DNA from: Serripes groenlandicus
Taxonomy: Eukaryota > Mollusca > Bivalvia > Cardiida > Cardiidae
DNA: 64,000 bases
Assembly: GCA_031761405.1 (NCBI GenBank)
Contig: JASEVX010000117.1
Span: forward strand, 1-64,000
Reading direction: 5' to 3'
The notes under the pieces are model-generated. The model searched no databases, had not been told where the DNA came from, and saw only the letters and a program-made list of their open reading frames with translations. Shown here in pieces: positions 48,911-61,300 of this stretch. The position numbers were made by a program, and so were the translations under genes. Position 1 is the stretch's first letter; the number at the start of each line of letters is the position of its first letter.

Positions 48911-49917
48911 GGTCTGAATGAACAAACTATTTGGGGAGGAGCGTTTTAAGTTTAGAAATACAACTGAATTTTATAAATAGGCAACAACATCCCCCGAAAC
49001 TGTATTTTTAGGGCCGTAAACCAAAACAATTAAATAATCGTAGCCTAGGAAGTTTGGGAAAAGTGAACCTTTTTTCTGAGCTTTGATGAATCGGGGGCCG
49101 TAAACCAAACTATTAAGAATAGCATAGCCTAGGAAGTTCTTAAATACAAATTAAATGTGTCTAAAGTTTTGTAATAACGGTAGAAAACATACGAATTTTG
49201 TATCTTGTTGTTTCTTAAATCAGTTAATACAATTCATTGATTCATAAAGTTTTTGGGGTGGTTTTTTTTTTTCAAACATATTACAGAGTTTTTCTTAGCA
49301 ATAATAATGTTGGTTGCTCCCTTTTCGATTACGTCACCCCATGGTACACAATTAAAACCTATCCCATACAAACGCCGCTTCTTCGCGGCGTCAATAATGT
49401 CTTTTACATTTTAAGAGGGAGTTTTAATCGCCTAGTTGTTTCATTTTCGTCAACTTGGTAATTCATGCGATTTATGACAAGATGAATAAACTCCTAAAAA
49501 TTTAAATTTCGTAAAAATCCCATTCTGAGAATTAAAAAAAAAAGAAAGAAAGAAAAAAAAATATAAATCATGTTCAGTTTTCGTTCAACTAAGACATCGA
49601 GAATCATATGTTGCCTCTGTGAAGTATCGACTTTTTTGTTCATCGAATAAAAATAGGGGGTCAATTTTTAAGAGTGGTGAAGGCACAATTGATAAGATAA
49701 ACTATTTTTTCAGGAGATGACATTAATTTTGGATTCCCGATATGTAAAGAAACAGCTGAATGCGGTGCATACAAAAGTTACATATTTCTTCTACATTTAC
49801 CCATGACAGACAAATAATGATGCATCATGCCAGAATGAAATATTTCCAAGATAATAAATTCTTGTTGTTCTTGTGAAAATTAAATAATATGTCATTCGGT
49901 CAACATGGTACTTTTTT
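48911..49917. other. Gene-less stretch
   Basis: A duplicated short block GGGGCCGTAAACCAAA / GGGCCGTAAACCAAA-C (49012, 49094) with TAGCCTAGGAAGTT after each. A hairpin ACGCCGCTTCTTCGCGGCGTC at about 49371-49391. No gene. Confidence 0.5.
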
Positions 49918-49969
49918 TGTCACCTGCGTAGCATATTAGGCACGTATGTATTACTTTTTTTCTGTCCGG

Positions 49970-50001
<32 letters not shown>

Positions 50002-50207
50002 CGTCTGTCTGTCGTCACACTTTTTCGTCACGTTTTCAAATAACTTTTTTTCTACTCTAAGGATTACATTGAAACTTTTGACAAATGTTTATATCATGTG
50101 TGTGATGGGTTCACAGAAGAGGGATAATCCAAATATTTTTTATATCAGTTATTGCCCCTTTTCTGTCAAAAATTAAAATTTTCTGACAAGGCCCCGGCAG
50201 GTGACAC
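49918..50207. mobile_element. 290 bp inverted-end element with (CTGT)n
   Basis: TGTCACCTGC at 49918-49927 pairs with GCAGGTGACA at 50198-50207. Interior has TCCGGCGTCTGTCTGTC, a (CTGT)n run about 49973-50012 and GTCACACTTTTTCGTCACG. The interior words resemble the CGTCCGTC blocks in the arms at 16612. Confidence 0.6.
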
Positions 50208-50610
50208 ACGTTCTCCGGGGAGCACTCCATTCTAGTTTAATAATCATATTACCCAGTATCTCGATGGAAATACCCGATGAAAATTCATGATAGTACATTG
50301 TCTTCCTATAAATTGATTGTACTGAACCAACATATATGCATTCAGAGTATGCAATGTATTAATGCAATCTAAAAATGTTTACAATGATAACGGTAAACTT
50401 TGAAGTGTAATCTACCAACACAGTTGTGTTTTGATTTTTTTTCTGATTGTTCATCTCCAGCATTATACTTTACTTTTAGTTTCTGTTAAACAAAATTGAA
50501 TGCAAGCTTCTATTTTGACAGAATATTTGTATAATACTGAACAGATTAATATTAAAAGGCCTAAACCAAAAACAATGTGATATTGTACAAAAGAGTTTTG
50601 TATCTCCAAA

Positions 50611-51540
50611 ACAGAGGGCAAGCGTGGCCCTGTATCGTTCCCCTTTATCATATCTAAGTAGCATATGTGTAACTGCTAATCTCGGAGAAAATTGAATCAA
50701 GAGCGTGAAACTTTCCTATAAAGTTTGGATAACATCAGTCCAATGGTTAAGGAGGAGATTTTGTTGAAAGACAAAAGTTCATATTACCCCTTTTTTGATG
50801 CAGCATGGCGGCTATCTTTTCAAGCCAATCAATATGGCTCAAACAAATTAATTAGATTCTCACAAAAGGAACATTGCCGCTTAATAACAAATGTATCCTG
50901 AAATCAGACAAAAACTTGAATAGAAATGTAATTATTAAGTTTGGTAATTTTGCCCCTTTTCTGATGCCGTCTGGCTGCCGTGTTGTTCAACCAATCAATA
51001 CAGCTTAAGTAAATATGTATTGTAGAGGGTAACTCAAGTGGACATGTGTACGAAACAAGCAGATTCAGAGAAGATATAAATCTTACAGTATATTCATTTT
51101 ACACCCTTTCTACTGCCGCAGCAACAATAGTTGAATTTAAAATTTATATTTTGAAAACATTTGAAAGAGGACCACAGAAGGATTATTTCTATATAGTGTT
51201 GTTGAAATTCTACTAAATAACCTTGGAATCGTACTTAGAGGTTGCGAATTTAAATTTTGGGCATTTTACTCACTTTCTGTTACCGCACAAACAATATATC
51301 TATATCTATACTATATATATGTTGGAACATAATTAAGAAAAATACCACCAAAAGAACATTCCAGTGACTTTTGAAGTTGAGCTTAAAGTTCAATTTTCCT
51401 CTTTTCAGATGCCACCTGGTTTCTATGACTTTCAACCAATTAATAAGACTTAAATATATGTAGGGGGTCACTGACTGAACAGTTCTGTTAAAATTATCTT
51501 GAAATCTGAAGACAAGCAGATTCAACCTTTCTGATGCCGC
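50611..51540 (+). mobile_element. Tandem-core element, diverged copy D
   Basis: 5' end AACAGAGGGCAAGCGTGGCCC resembles the AACAAGAGGGCCATGATGGCCC end. Core monomers include TTCAAGCCAATCAATATGGCTC, GATGCCGTCTGGCTGCCGTG and GTTCAACCAATCAATACAGC. The 3' hairpin is not seen. Confidence 0.6.
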
Positions 51541-51589
51541 AGCAAATTCTCCGTAGAAAATAAATATACCGCGTAGATAATAAATATAC

Positions 51590-51665
51590 CGCGCAATTTC
51601 TTCTTTTGCCACAATATTTCCAAAAGTCGTCTGCTGCAGAGTTCTCTGTATGTGGGTAAGTGTTG
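51590..51665 (-). repeat. Palindromic family piece
   Basis: GCGCAATTTCTTCTTTTGCCACAATATTTCCAAAAGTCGTCTGCTGCAGAG then TGTGGGTAAG: the right half of the MITE at 27027. Confidence 0.6.
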
Positions 51666-52129
51666 ATATATCAGGTTTATTTTTCTGAATATTTCCCAAT
51701 AGCATAGAAAACAGTGTGGCACAATGAGATATTGCTCTTTATGATCAATATATCAATCAAAGCGCTGAAGGCACTGAATTTGTTTGGGTACATAAAACTG
51801 TTCAAACATTTGCCTTTGCATAGATGTGTGATTTATAAACTATGCATTGTTTATAAATATTACAACTTCGGGTAAAAGAATAAATGACGCATCCGTTAAA
51901 ATTAAATGCCATTTTAGTTGTCTATAAAAATAAATCATGAGACATACATGTGAATATTATATTTAATTTCCAAGTTTCAAAAGACATGTAAAACAAATGG
52001 ATAACCATTATGGCCCCGACTCACTCATTATAGTATTTACCAATTTTTGTTACAAAAAAAATCACAATTGACCAAGGGTTTTCTAAAATCTTACTCAAAA
52101 GCTTCCTGCTTAACAAGAGATTTTTCAAG

Positions 52130-52788
52130 TTTTCACTATAGCCATATAAGGCCAAATAGCCCTGTCCCATGGCGGCCATGTTTTTCGACCAATCAACATG
52201 GCTTGGAGGAATCTGATAGATGGTCTCCCAATGAACATTTCTACAAAAAGAATTGAAAATTGACCAAACACTTTCGGAGGGGAAGATTTTTCAAGTTTTT
52301 ACTATAGCCATATTAGGCAAAAAAGCCCCGCCCGCTGGCGGCCATGTTTTTCGACCACTCAACTTGGCTGGAAGGAATCTGATAGAGGGTCACCCTAGGA
52401 ACATTTCAAAATTATTTGAAAATCGGCCTGACACTTTTGGAGGAGAAGATTTTTGTTGAGTTTACACTATAGCCATATAAGGCAAAAAAGCCCCGCTTCC
52501 TGGCGGCCAAGGAACACTTCTTTAAAATAATTTGAAAATCTGCCAACCAGTTTGGTAGAAGAAGAATTTTAAAGTTATTTTATTTTCGTTGCCATGAAAA
52601 CCATAATTCTGCATGAATCACAAACATTTGAAGGAATTCTGGTGAGGTCAATGAGAGGATGCTTTCTGTGAAGTTTCATCCCAATTGACCCACTCGTTAC
52701 TGAGGCGAATATGTTGACGGACGACAGACGCCGGACAAAAGGAGATCACAATAACTAACTTTCAGCACTTCGTGCTCAGGTGAGCTAA
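52130..52788 (+). mobile_element. Tandem-core element, copy B, 5'-truncated
   Basis: Three to four ~168 bp monomers with GGCGGCCATGTTTTTCGACCA and CTATAGCCATATAAGGC, then GACGGACGACAGACGCCGGAC and the 3' end AGCACTTCGTGCTCAGGTGAGCTAA. CTAA plus the hairpin just before it match a Helitron-type 3' end. No 5' end was found; it starts around 52020-52130. Confidence 0.7.
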
Positions 52789-52799
52789 AAAATAAACAT

Positions 52800-55300
52800 C
52801 TATCCAAATGAAAGAGTAATTGAAATCATGTAGAAAATATTGTGGAAAAAGGCAGTACTAATATTTATATGAGCACTTTAAAAGAAACATGCTTCAGACT
52901 TCAGAGGCTTTTGAATTCATTTGCATTATAAAAGGATTAAATGCTCCAGAGAAAACCAATACCTGTGCCGTCCCCATTTTACTCTACAGTATACACCTAA
53001 GCTGGCCGCTGTTTCCTTTAAAGGGTGTTTGAGCTTGCCAAATCAATTAAGGATGCGTGACCATACACTGTTAATTACCATTGTGTACGAGTGTCATCCA
53101 AACAAATTAAAAATGTAACCCCTTTTCCCAATAAACCTATCATATACATTTATGTATTTGTAACTTGCGTTGTGTCGATACCGTCATGGTACAATGTGAT
53201 ATATGCACAAATTGGTTTCACAAATCTTGTGTTAATGCACCTGTGGATATTTCGACAACAGATGCGGACTTTAATTGTAACTTTTGTTAATTATTTGGCT
53301 ATTATAATGATAAGATATGTGATTAAATTGGCAACATTTAAGTTGTTTACTTATAACAGCCTTCAAATACAAATTTGGTTTATACGACGGTAAAGAAAGG
53401 TTATGGGAATTAAGAAATTGTTTAAATAAGCAAATTCTCCTTTTCCCACAATGTTTTCAATATATGTTGCTTTTTACTGTTTACACAGCAAGAAAAAAAC
53501 ATTTAACTTATTTGTTATAGATTAGTATTAGTGTTGTATATATATATAATTACTAGAAACAAATTAAGATTAAAAGTGTTGTATATATATATATACTTAT
53601 TGTTTATGTGTTATTTAAATTGTTCTGCCCCTTCCAAGTACCCTTCAGAATAGAATGTTGCATGGATCATTTGCCTCGTAGTATGGCACATGGAAAACTG
53701 TTGAAAGTTACAAAGTAGAAAATGAAGAGGCCAAAAAATAACTAGAACCCATGACCCTTCAATCGATTGTAAAGGAGAGGATATAATTGAAGCAAAACCT
53801 ATGGGTAGTTACTAGCAACCTATTCTATTCTTGCAATGTTTTCAAATTTCGTCCGCTGCAGATGCGTCAAAAGACATTTACTTGTCGGAAAATCAATCCA
53901 TCAATTCTCGTTATTGATATCTATAGATATGACATAAAGAGGAAAGTCGTTAAAACACTTTACAAAGAGATTCCATTTCAGCATGATCTCGATTTTTGGT
54001 TTAATCTATATCACTGATAAAAGCAATCAAACACATTATATATTTACAAAGAAAACCCCGGATATGATCATATGTAACAAATTATACACATTTGCCGATC
54101 TTTATTTAAATATTTTTTACAACAAATCATAGCGTCCGCAGATTTGCTCTATATTCTATAGCGTCCGCATTTTCCCTCTATATTGCATTTGTCCGCATTT
54201 TCCATCTATAATGAATTTGTCCGCAGATCGCGTCCGCACTTTAGACCCTCCCCCCATACCGTTGTATTTATAAATAGAATTCGACGATCACGATTTATCT
54301 GCAAATGTGTTACTCTCATTTTAAATGCATTTTATGACGCACATATTTGCTTTTTTAATTCTTTATACTATATTTATATGGCCGACAAGGCACAAAGAAA
54401 ATATTTTCAATTCTGTTTTTATCTACATTTTCAATGCGTGATTGCAAATTCAAATACCGTATCTGGAGCTTAAATCGAAAATAGTTCTCCCTGTGGCAGT
54501 TCACTCATTGAGATTAATAAATCTCTCCGCGTTCATGTTTTAAAATACAATGTTTCTTTTTATTTCAAAAATCTCTTTGAATATAAGAACCACATAAGAA
54601 AACAAAGACGATATAACTATATCATTATTTCAAATATCGTGATACATTTGAAAAGTAAGAGCAAGTATTGAGTACTACTTTCACGCGTATGAAATTTAGG
54701 GAATTTTCCATAAGACGTATGGCTTCAGAATTTTAGCTCTCTAAATTTGTTTGTTCCAAACAAATAAAAACAAATCTACTTTGTCGGAAGAACTATTATG
54801 TTACTCCACCTTTTCTGTTAATAGAGGAAAGTAAGGGTTACAATTAACAAAGGGTAATTTGTCTAGGGAGTGTGTACAAACTTGAGTATATGCAAGGAGG
54901 AAGCGTTATGATATATTTATCCCTTATTACACTGAAATGTGATATTTACACATTCAGACACTTGTAATTTTATTTGGTTACCTAGAATAAGTGGGATTTA
55001 TTTTACTTATTTTACTTTTGCTTATGTTTGCATTCGTCATTCAGTGAAGACTTTTTTGGACTATATTTTTGGCGTAATGAATTTGGTGTTCTCAGTCATT
55101 TACATCACGTGACTTTCAAACCTCATCTACTATGATAGCCTTACTTACGCAATTCTACCAATAAAAACCAAGTTGTTATTAAATGTAACTCACTAGATGA
55201 CCTGTTCAGAAGTTGTGTAACAGCTGTTTAAGCTGCATTTGGAATAAAAGATATTATGTAGTATGCCGAGGTTGAGAGAAATCGTTAAGAACAAATGAGC
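52800..55300. other. Gene-less stretch
   Basis: No gene supported. GTGTTGTATATATATATA occurs twice (53533, 53577). At 54131-54235 the word GTCCGCA recurs five times. Frames at 53091-53393 and 54183-54473 have AT-driven composition and no motif. Confidence 0.45.
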
Positions 55301-55307
55301 CGTTCCA

Positions 55308-55543
55308 TAAGAAAACCAACATTATGGCTTTTGCGTAGTGTATCGATCCAGATCAACCGGCGCAGTCCGCGCAGACTGATACGGACCGACACATTCCGTA
55401 TCAGGCGGATAGAGGTATAGAATAATGATTAATGAAACAGAAAATCCACACAAGGAGAAAAGTGTCTATCCGGGTAAGCCTGCGCGGCATGCTTAAGCTA
55501 ATCCGGATTCCGGATCGATACTTTACGCAGAGACCACAATGTT
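55308..55543. mobile_element. Second copy of the 260 bp nested element
   Basis: GCGTAGTGTATCGATCCAGATCAACCGGCGCAGTCC...GACACATTCCGTATCAGG...AGTGTCTATCCGGGTAAGCCTG...GGATCGATACTTTACGCAGAG. Ends CAACATTATGG / CCACAATGTTG are inverted. It abuts the truncated element at 55545. Confidence 0.7.
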
Positions 55544-55544
55544 G

Positions 55545-56694
55545 TCCGTCGTGCGTCAACTTCTTCTCCTCAGTAACCAGTGGGTCAATTGGGATGCAAC
55601 TTCACAGAAAGCATCCTCTCAATGACCTCACCAGATTTCCTTCAAATTTTGGGGATCCATGCAGAATTCTTCTTCTCCCAAACTGGTTGGCAGATTTTCA
55701 AATAATTTTGTAGAAATGTTCCTTGGATGACCATCTGTCAGATTCCTTCAAGCCATTTTGATTGGTTGAAAAACATGGCCGCCAGGGGGGCGGGGCTATT
55801 TTGCCTTATATGGCTATAGTGAAAACTTAAAAAATCTTCTTCTCCGAAAGTGTCAGGCCGATTTTCAAATAATTTTGTAGAAATGTTCCTTATATGACCC
55901 TCTATCAGATTCCTTCAAGCCAAGTTGATTGGTCGAAAAACATGGCCGCCAGGGGGGCGGGGCTATTTTGCCTTATATGGCTATAGTGAAAACTTAAAAA
56001 ATCTTCTTATCCCAATCTGGTTGGCAGATTTTCAAATAATTTTGTAGAAATGTTCCTTGGATGACCTTCTGTCAGATTCCTTCAAGCCATGTTGATTGGT
56101 CGAAAAACATGGCCGCCAGGGGGGGGGGGCGGCGATATTTTGCCTTATATGGCTATAGGGAAAACTTAAAAAATCTTCCTCTCCAAAAGTGTCAACCCGA
56201 TTTTCAAATTTTGTAGAAATGTTCCTTGGATGACCCTCTATCAGATTTCTTCAAGCCAAGTTGATTGGTCGAAAAACATGGCCGCCAGGGGGGCAGGGCT
56301 ATTTTGCCTTATATGGCTATAGTGAAAACTCCTTCTTCTTCTCCGAAAGTGTCAGCCTGATTTTCAAATAATTTTGTAGAAATGTTACTTAAGTGTGACC
56401 CTCTTTCAGATTCCTTCAAGCCATGTTGATTGGTCAAAAAACATGGTCACCAGGGGGGGCGGGGCTATTTTGCCTTATATGGCTATAGTGAAAACTTAAA
56501 AAATCTTCTTCTCCGAAAGTGTCAGGCCAATTTTCAAATAATTTTGTAGAAATGTTCCTAGGGTGACCCTCTATCAGATTCCTTCAAGCCAAGTTGATTG
56601 GTCGTAAACTATTGCCGCCAGGGGCGGGGCTTATATAGCTAAAGTGAAAAAAAAATCAGGTGAGCGATTCCAGGGCCATCATGGCCCTCTTGTA
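55545..56694 (-). mobile_element. Tandem-core element, copy C, 3'-truncated
   Basis: Minus strand. 5' end at 56694: ACAAGAGGGCCATGATGGCCCTGG...GCTCACCTGA. Six ~168 bp monomers with landmark CATGGCCGCCAGGGG near 55773, 55941, 56109, 56277, 56442 (altered) and 56612 (altered). A region related to the 3' flank (CAGTAACCAGTGGGTCAATTGGGA) follows, but the terminal hairpin is lost at 55545. Confidence 0.75.
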
Positions 56695-58734
56695 TAAAAA
56701 CATATTTTAACAATATCATTTTCTTGATCATTCCAATGAAAATTGTTTTATGATTTCTGATAAAGAAAAAATTATGTATTGTTGGGGTTGTTTATATCCG
56801 TCCTGAAAGTTCTCAACATGGTATTTTAACCTATCTGTTGATTTGGAAAAGCGTACTTTGGATCTCAGTGTTATAAACAATGACTGTAGTTGTTGCGTTT
56901 TGGGAAATTAGAATGCTTAAAGTAATACATTTCCAGATTCTTACTGACAATTGTTTTGATCTTAACACAAATCAGGCCATTGGTTACAAGAACCTTGTTG
57001 ATATATGTGTTACTGTTGACCAGTATCTGTATCGGTTCTTATCATTGCAACAAGTTTGGTACTATACGTGTTGAATTATGTAAAGTTACTGATTAACGTA
57101 TTGCAAACGGTCGTTGATGATCTGATGCTTAAGTGGATAAACGCTCGTGTATCAGTGGTCGTGTTATAGAAAATGTAATGTAGTCGGATACAAATTATCC
57201 GCAAGTAACTTTTTTGATATTCTAGACTTCGATCCTGTATTGTCCGAAGTGCATGGTACACTATGTTTTAATGTTGAGTCTGTTAATGCAGACGAGACTG
57301 CAGTACATCTAGGTGAGATTCATGCCAATGAGCATGTTTGTCCTTACTTAGCATGTGTGGGATAATAATTTAAAGGATTAATTCATTGGCCAGAATGATA
57401 TAAATAATGTTTTATCAAACATGGATAGTATTACTTATTGCAAATAGTATAATATTGATGTAACAAGTGATATAAACGAAAGGGTTTAAACTATTATTAT
57501 AAATATTGCCAAAAACTGTAATTATTCAGCAAAAAAGGTCTCTCGCAAAAATAAGACCCCGCGAAACCGCATAAATCATGGTTTGATAATCATTGTAAAA
57601 ATCTGAGGCGTGAATTTAATTAAAGAAGAAATTACTGTATGCAAGATAAATGTGTCATGCATAAAGCAGTTATGATTACAGAAAAACAAATATAAGCAAG
57701 TAATGACATCATAAATGATAGATAAGAGGGCTTAAAACCATTGATTCAAAATCCTATTGCTTATTATTTAAAAATTGTTCTGGTGAAAAGAAAACCATTG
57801 TCCATAAAATTTCATTTGAAGTATTTCATGAAGATTTCAGTAATTTGAATGTATATTTCGGGGGATTGGACAGAATGTTATGCTTACCTCCGCTATATCA
57901 GAACCTGAAATTGAGAAAACAGTTACAAATACTTAAACAAATAATAAATCATATTCATTGTTTGATAATATTTTAAACGAATACCTCAACATTTCTCATC
58001 CTTTTAAGTTACAAATTATTATTGAAATTGTTAAATATTATATTCAATTATTGTATCTTTGCATGTTTTTGGAGTAAAAGGAACAATTTTACCATTGTAT
58101 AAATGTTAAATCGATGTCAAAATACTCAGCTGTATTATTGATGGAAAATGTTTTAAAAGTATCAACATGTATACAATTGCCAAGTCATGCGTTAAGTCAA
58201 GGAAGACATTGTCAGATCGTTTAGCTAACTAGTTAGACTGGTGTTTGGTAGACTCTTACTGTTTAATTTATTTTGAAATTATGTTATGTCCAATAACTAT
58301 GATGGTCTACAGCTTTTATCTGAAAATGATAACCAAATGTTAAGAGATAACGACATATATAGGTCTTTCTTTGACGATTATTGTTATTATTTGTTGTCGA
58401 TACAGTCATTTTAGTGCACATGATATACAGTTGGCTTAAACTAATATTTCAGAATATTTCAATTGATATGGTCTAAAAGTTAAGTAGACACTTCAGGAAA
58501 CAAAATAGAGGTTTAGTCTAGTCTAGTCTTTCTGTTTGAAAATAATAGTATTGATTTTGTTGATTTTTTTTTTATCTATATGTTTTCTATTGTAAAATCT
58601 ATCATATTGTTAAACAAATTATAAAAATATAGTGTTTATCATTTATTTGATACTAGTGTCCTGACTCCATTTGGTATGGCTTGGGGGTCTAACAGACACT
58701 TTATTGTCGAAGAAGTTTTATTAGATATGTTCAT

Positions 58735-58860
58735 GTATGTATTAATTAAATATGTATTTAATAATTAAATATGTATTTATAAATTAAATATGTATTTATT
58801 AATTAAATATGTTTTTATTAATTAAATATGTATTTAATAATTAAATATGCATTTGGTAAT
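58735..58860 (+). repeat. ~20 bp AT minisatellite
   Basis: Six imperfect repeats of AATTAAATATGTATTTA inside the LINE relic. Confidence 0.85.
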
Positions 58861-59439
58861 TGGTACATACATGCATGTATGACTTGAAATAATTTACACA
58901 AGATATCACATAACATGTTAACATATGGACATAAACTGTCCGGACATTACCTCTTTATCTTCGTGTTCCATTATAAGATTTTAATTTTGTTTATACATAT
59001 TTCGCTATCAAGAGTGTGTAATTTTTGTATTATTCTCATTTAAATCATTGAAATGATTCTGAGTATTAAAGAATTTCAATTTTGAAATTGGAAAGGTTGG
59101 TATTGTTGACAAATCATAATAGAAATAATTTAATGTTAATTTTGAGCTTGAATAAAGATACACCAAATGATATGCTTTATGGCGTTATTGGTATTATACC
59201 ACTTTCAGTTCGCATTAACTTTGTGGTGTAAACTTGTAGACTCTAAAAGGGATAAAATTAGTAATATTATGTCTAATACATCTAATTTACTTTCGAAAAG
59301 AAAGAATATAAACTATTTGTTGGATTTCCTAATTTGAACTTGAATACTATGGGTCTATCACAGGACACTCAATCTCTTAGTTCATTTAAAAGTATTGTAA
59401 ATGCCAGGCTTATTGATCAATTCAAGATTAGATTTATTG

Positions 59440-59708
59440 ATTGATTGATTGATTGGTGTTTTACACTTCTTCGACATTTATTTTGTTTATATCACGATGT
59501 TTCCTCGGTAAGTTACCAGTTCTACTGCTCCATTTATCTTGACACTAGCCAGTCAGTCGGAATGCTAACTCTGCAACTCTGAGCGCCAAGGAGGGCAGCT
59601 ACTCAACTATTACTACCATTTTAAAATAATTGGTATCTTTGGCCGGGGATCGAACCCACGACCTCCCGCCATTGCGGTCATTCTACGACTACAACACAGT
59701 GGCGATGT
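59440..59708 (-). mobile_element. tRNA-derived SINE inside the LINE relic
   Basis: Minus strand head: A-box-like TGTTGTAGTCG and perfect B box GGGTTCGATCCCC. Ends with the shared 3' domain (GTGTTTTACAC-TCTTCG in plus orientation, degraded) and a (TCAA)n tail at 59440-59456. It interrupts the LINE between the IDQF and NHKLFEKGRF motifs. Confidence 0.8.
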
Positions 59709-60334
59709 TTTTTAAATTGAAGCAGTTTTATTAACAAATTATAGAATGTATAAGTGAGAGATTTTTCTTGAACAGTACTTCACACAATTAACTTATGATC
59801 TTGCCATCTCTTTATGTAAACATCTCTTTATGTAAATTTAGATAGATAACCATAAGTTATTTGAAAAAGGACGATTCAACAATATTGTCAGAGAACAATG
59901 AACTTTTTTAAATGCTAACATATTGGTCGATAACGTCGCTTTAAAAGCCGGTTTCCACAGCAAGAATGTAGAAGTGATATGTATACCTATACCCCGTTTC
60001 CGTTACAATAACTTTAAATTACCCAATATTATTGATTTTTTAAAAACTATGAATAACGAAACTTGAGATGAGTTTTTTTTAAACTGGCAATCTTTTGTAA
60101 GAAAATCATGTCTTATTTCAGTTCAGGTAATTGAGTTATCCTTTAGCAATTATCATCGTCCACATAGTGGTAGAGTTTATTTATACTTTATGTTGTTATT
60201 TACATGTTGTATAAACATATCTAGTCACTGTTGGAAATATGTGAGGTACTGGCCGGAATAGTATATATGTTATATCCCTTCCCAGTCAGCACACAAACAA
60301 TGGGCCGCTGTCGGTCCGCTATCTTCTAAACAGC

Positions 60335-60568
60335 GGCCCGCTATGGGCATTTGACAGCGGGCCCCTGGCGGATATGCAACTCGGCAACCGATGGGGCCGA
60401 CAACCGACAGAACATATCGGGCCGTGGTCGGGCCGTTGTCGGGCCGTTGTCGGTCCACTATATATAATACAGAGGCCCGCTATGGGCATTTGACAGCGGG
60501 CCCCTGGCGGATATGCAACTCGGCAACCGATGGGGCCGACAACCGACAGAACATATCGGGCCGTGGTT
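60335..60568 (+). repeat. 139 bp GC-rich tandem duplication
   Basis: GGCCCGCTATGGGCATTTGA...CATATCGGGCCGTGGT occurs at 60335 and again at 60474, nearly identical over ~95 bp. Between them, CGGGCCGTTGT is repeated. It lies at the left end of the TIR element. Confidence 0.9.
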
Positions 60569-61300
60569 ATGTCATCTAGACACAATTCTGGTGAGCTGTC
60601 ATCTTTAGTGAGAAAAAATACACATGCACCAGGAAACCTGTTCTAGCAAAAGTACTTAATCTTAGAAAGGATGCGATGATTTGATGGTGCAATCATGTTT
60701 AACACTTCATAGAATGTGTTCTATAGGGGACGATAAACCGCAGTCATGTCGCGAAATCTGATGTCAATTATATTTCATTTGCAATGAAAACTGTGATCAT
60801 GCTCTGGAACACTTTTTAAAAAAAAAAAAAAAAACATTTACTTATGTGACGTGGCTTACTTATAATGATTTTGCCTCTTTAAACGATTCAATGCCGAAAA
60901 ACCTCAATAATTCAAAAGTTGTTTGAACACATTTTCTCACTTCCGCCAAGTTCCCACGTGATAGAATATTAAATAAGTTAATTTCAATCGTATTTTAACA
61001 AAGACATACATATTCTTTTATATGGTTGTATATCCATATATTACATAATTTGTGCAATATACGTGTTTTAAAGACAAAAATAAAATACATATTTCATGTT
61101 GTTATTTTAATTTCAAGGCAGGCAATCGAATCATAGTGAAATAGGTTAGACAATATATATCGGCCCGCCAGAGGTCCACTATGTCGAATAAAAAATCTCA
61201 ATTCGCGATTATATTTTGTTCTAATGGTATGAGAATTAAAATGGTGCACTATAACCAACCTGTAAGCTTTCAAATAGGTTTCTGGAGAAAGCTAGGACAA
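60569..61300. other. Interior of the TIR element
   Basis: No gene. Includes a 14-base A run near 60820 and GGCCCGCCAGAGGTCCACTA at about 61160, a stray end-like piece. Confidence 0.45.

Larger units (their letters stand above)
57060..60130 (+). pseudogene. Decayed LINE ORF2, endonuclease to C-terminus
   Basis: Ordered relics in shifting frames with many stops. Endonuclease end: LCKVTD-RIANGR (57076) then FDILDFDPVLSEVHGTLCF (57190-57280). Linker: SRKNKTPRN and WFDNHCKNLRREF (about 57545-57620). Polymerase YADD site eroded to NYDGLQLLSEND (about 58300). Thumb: VDTSGNKIEV (about 58470). Then LNKDTPNDMLYGVIGIIPLS (59144-59205), SSFKSIVNARLIDQF (59375-59415), the SINE 59440-59708, IDNHKLFEKGRFNNIVREQ (59840-59900) and FRYNNFKLPNIIDFLKTMNNE (about 60000-60060). 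Order and spacing match a single LINE that has been mutating for long. The start is 5'-truncated. Identification rests on remembered family motifs. Confidence 0.75.

Noticed and set aside
53091..53393. 100-codon hydrophobic frame resembling a membrane protein
   Set aside because: Hydrophobicity follows from AT-rich codons; no start context, splice sites or homologous motif.
54183..54473. 96-codon frame
   Set aside because: Begins in GTCCGCA repeats and shows no motif.
60319..60585. Gly/Pro-rich frames and a CpG-island-like segment
   Set aside because: Explained by the GC-rich end and 139 bp duplication of a TIR element.
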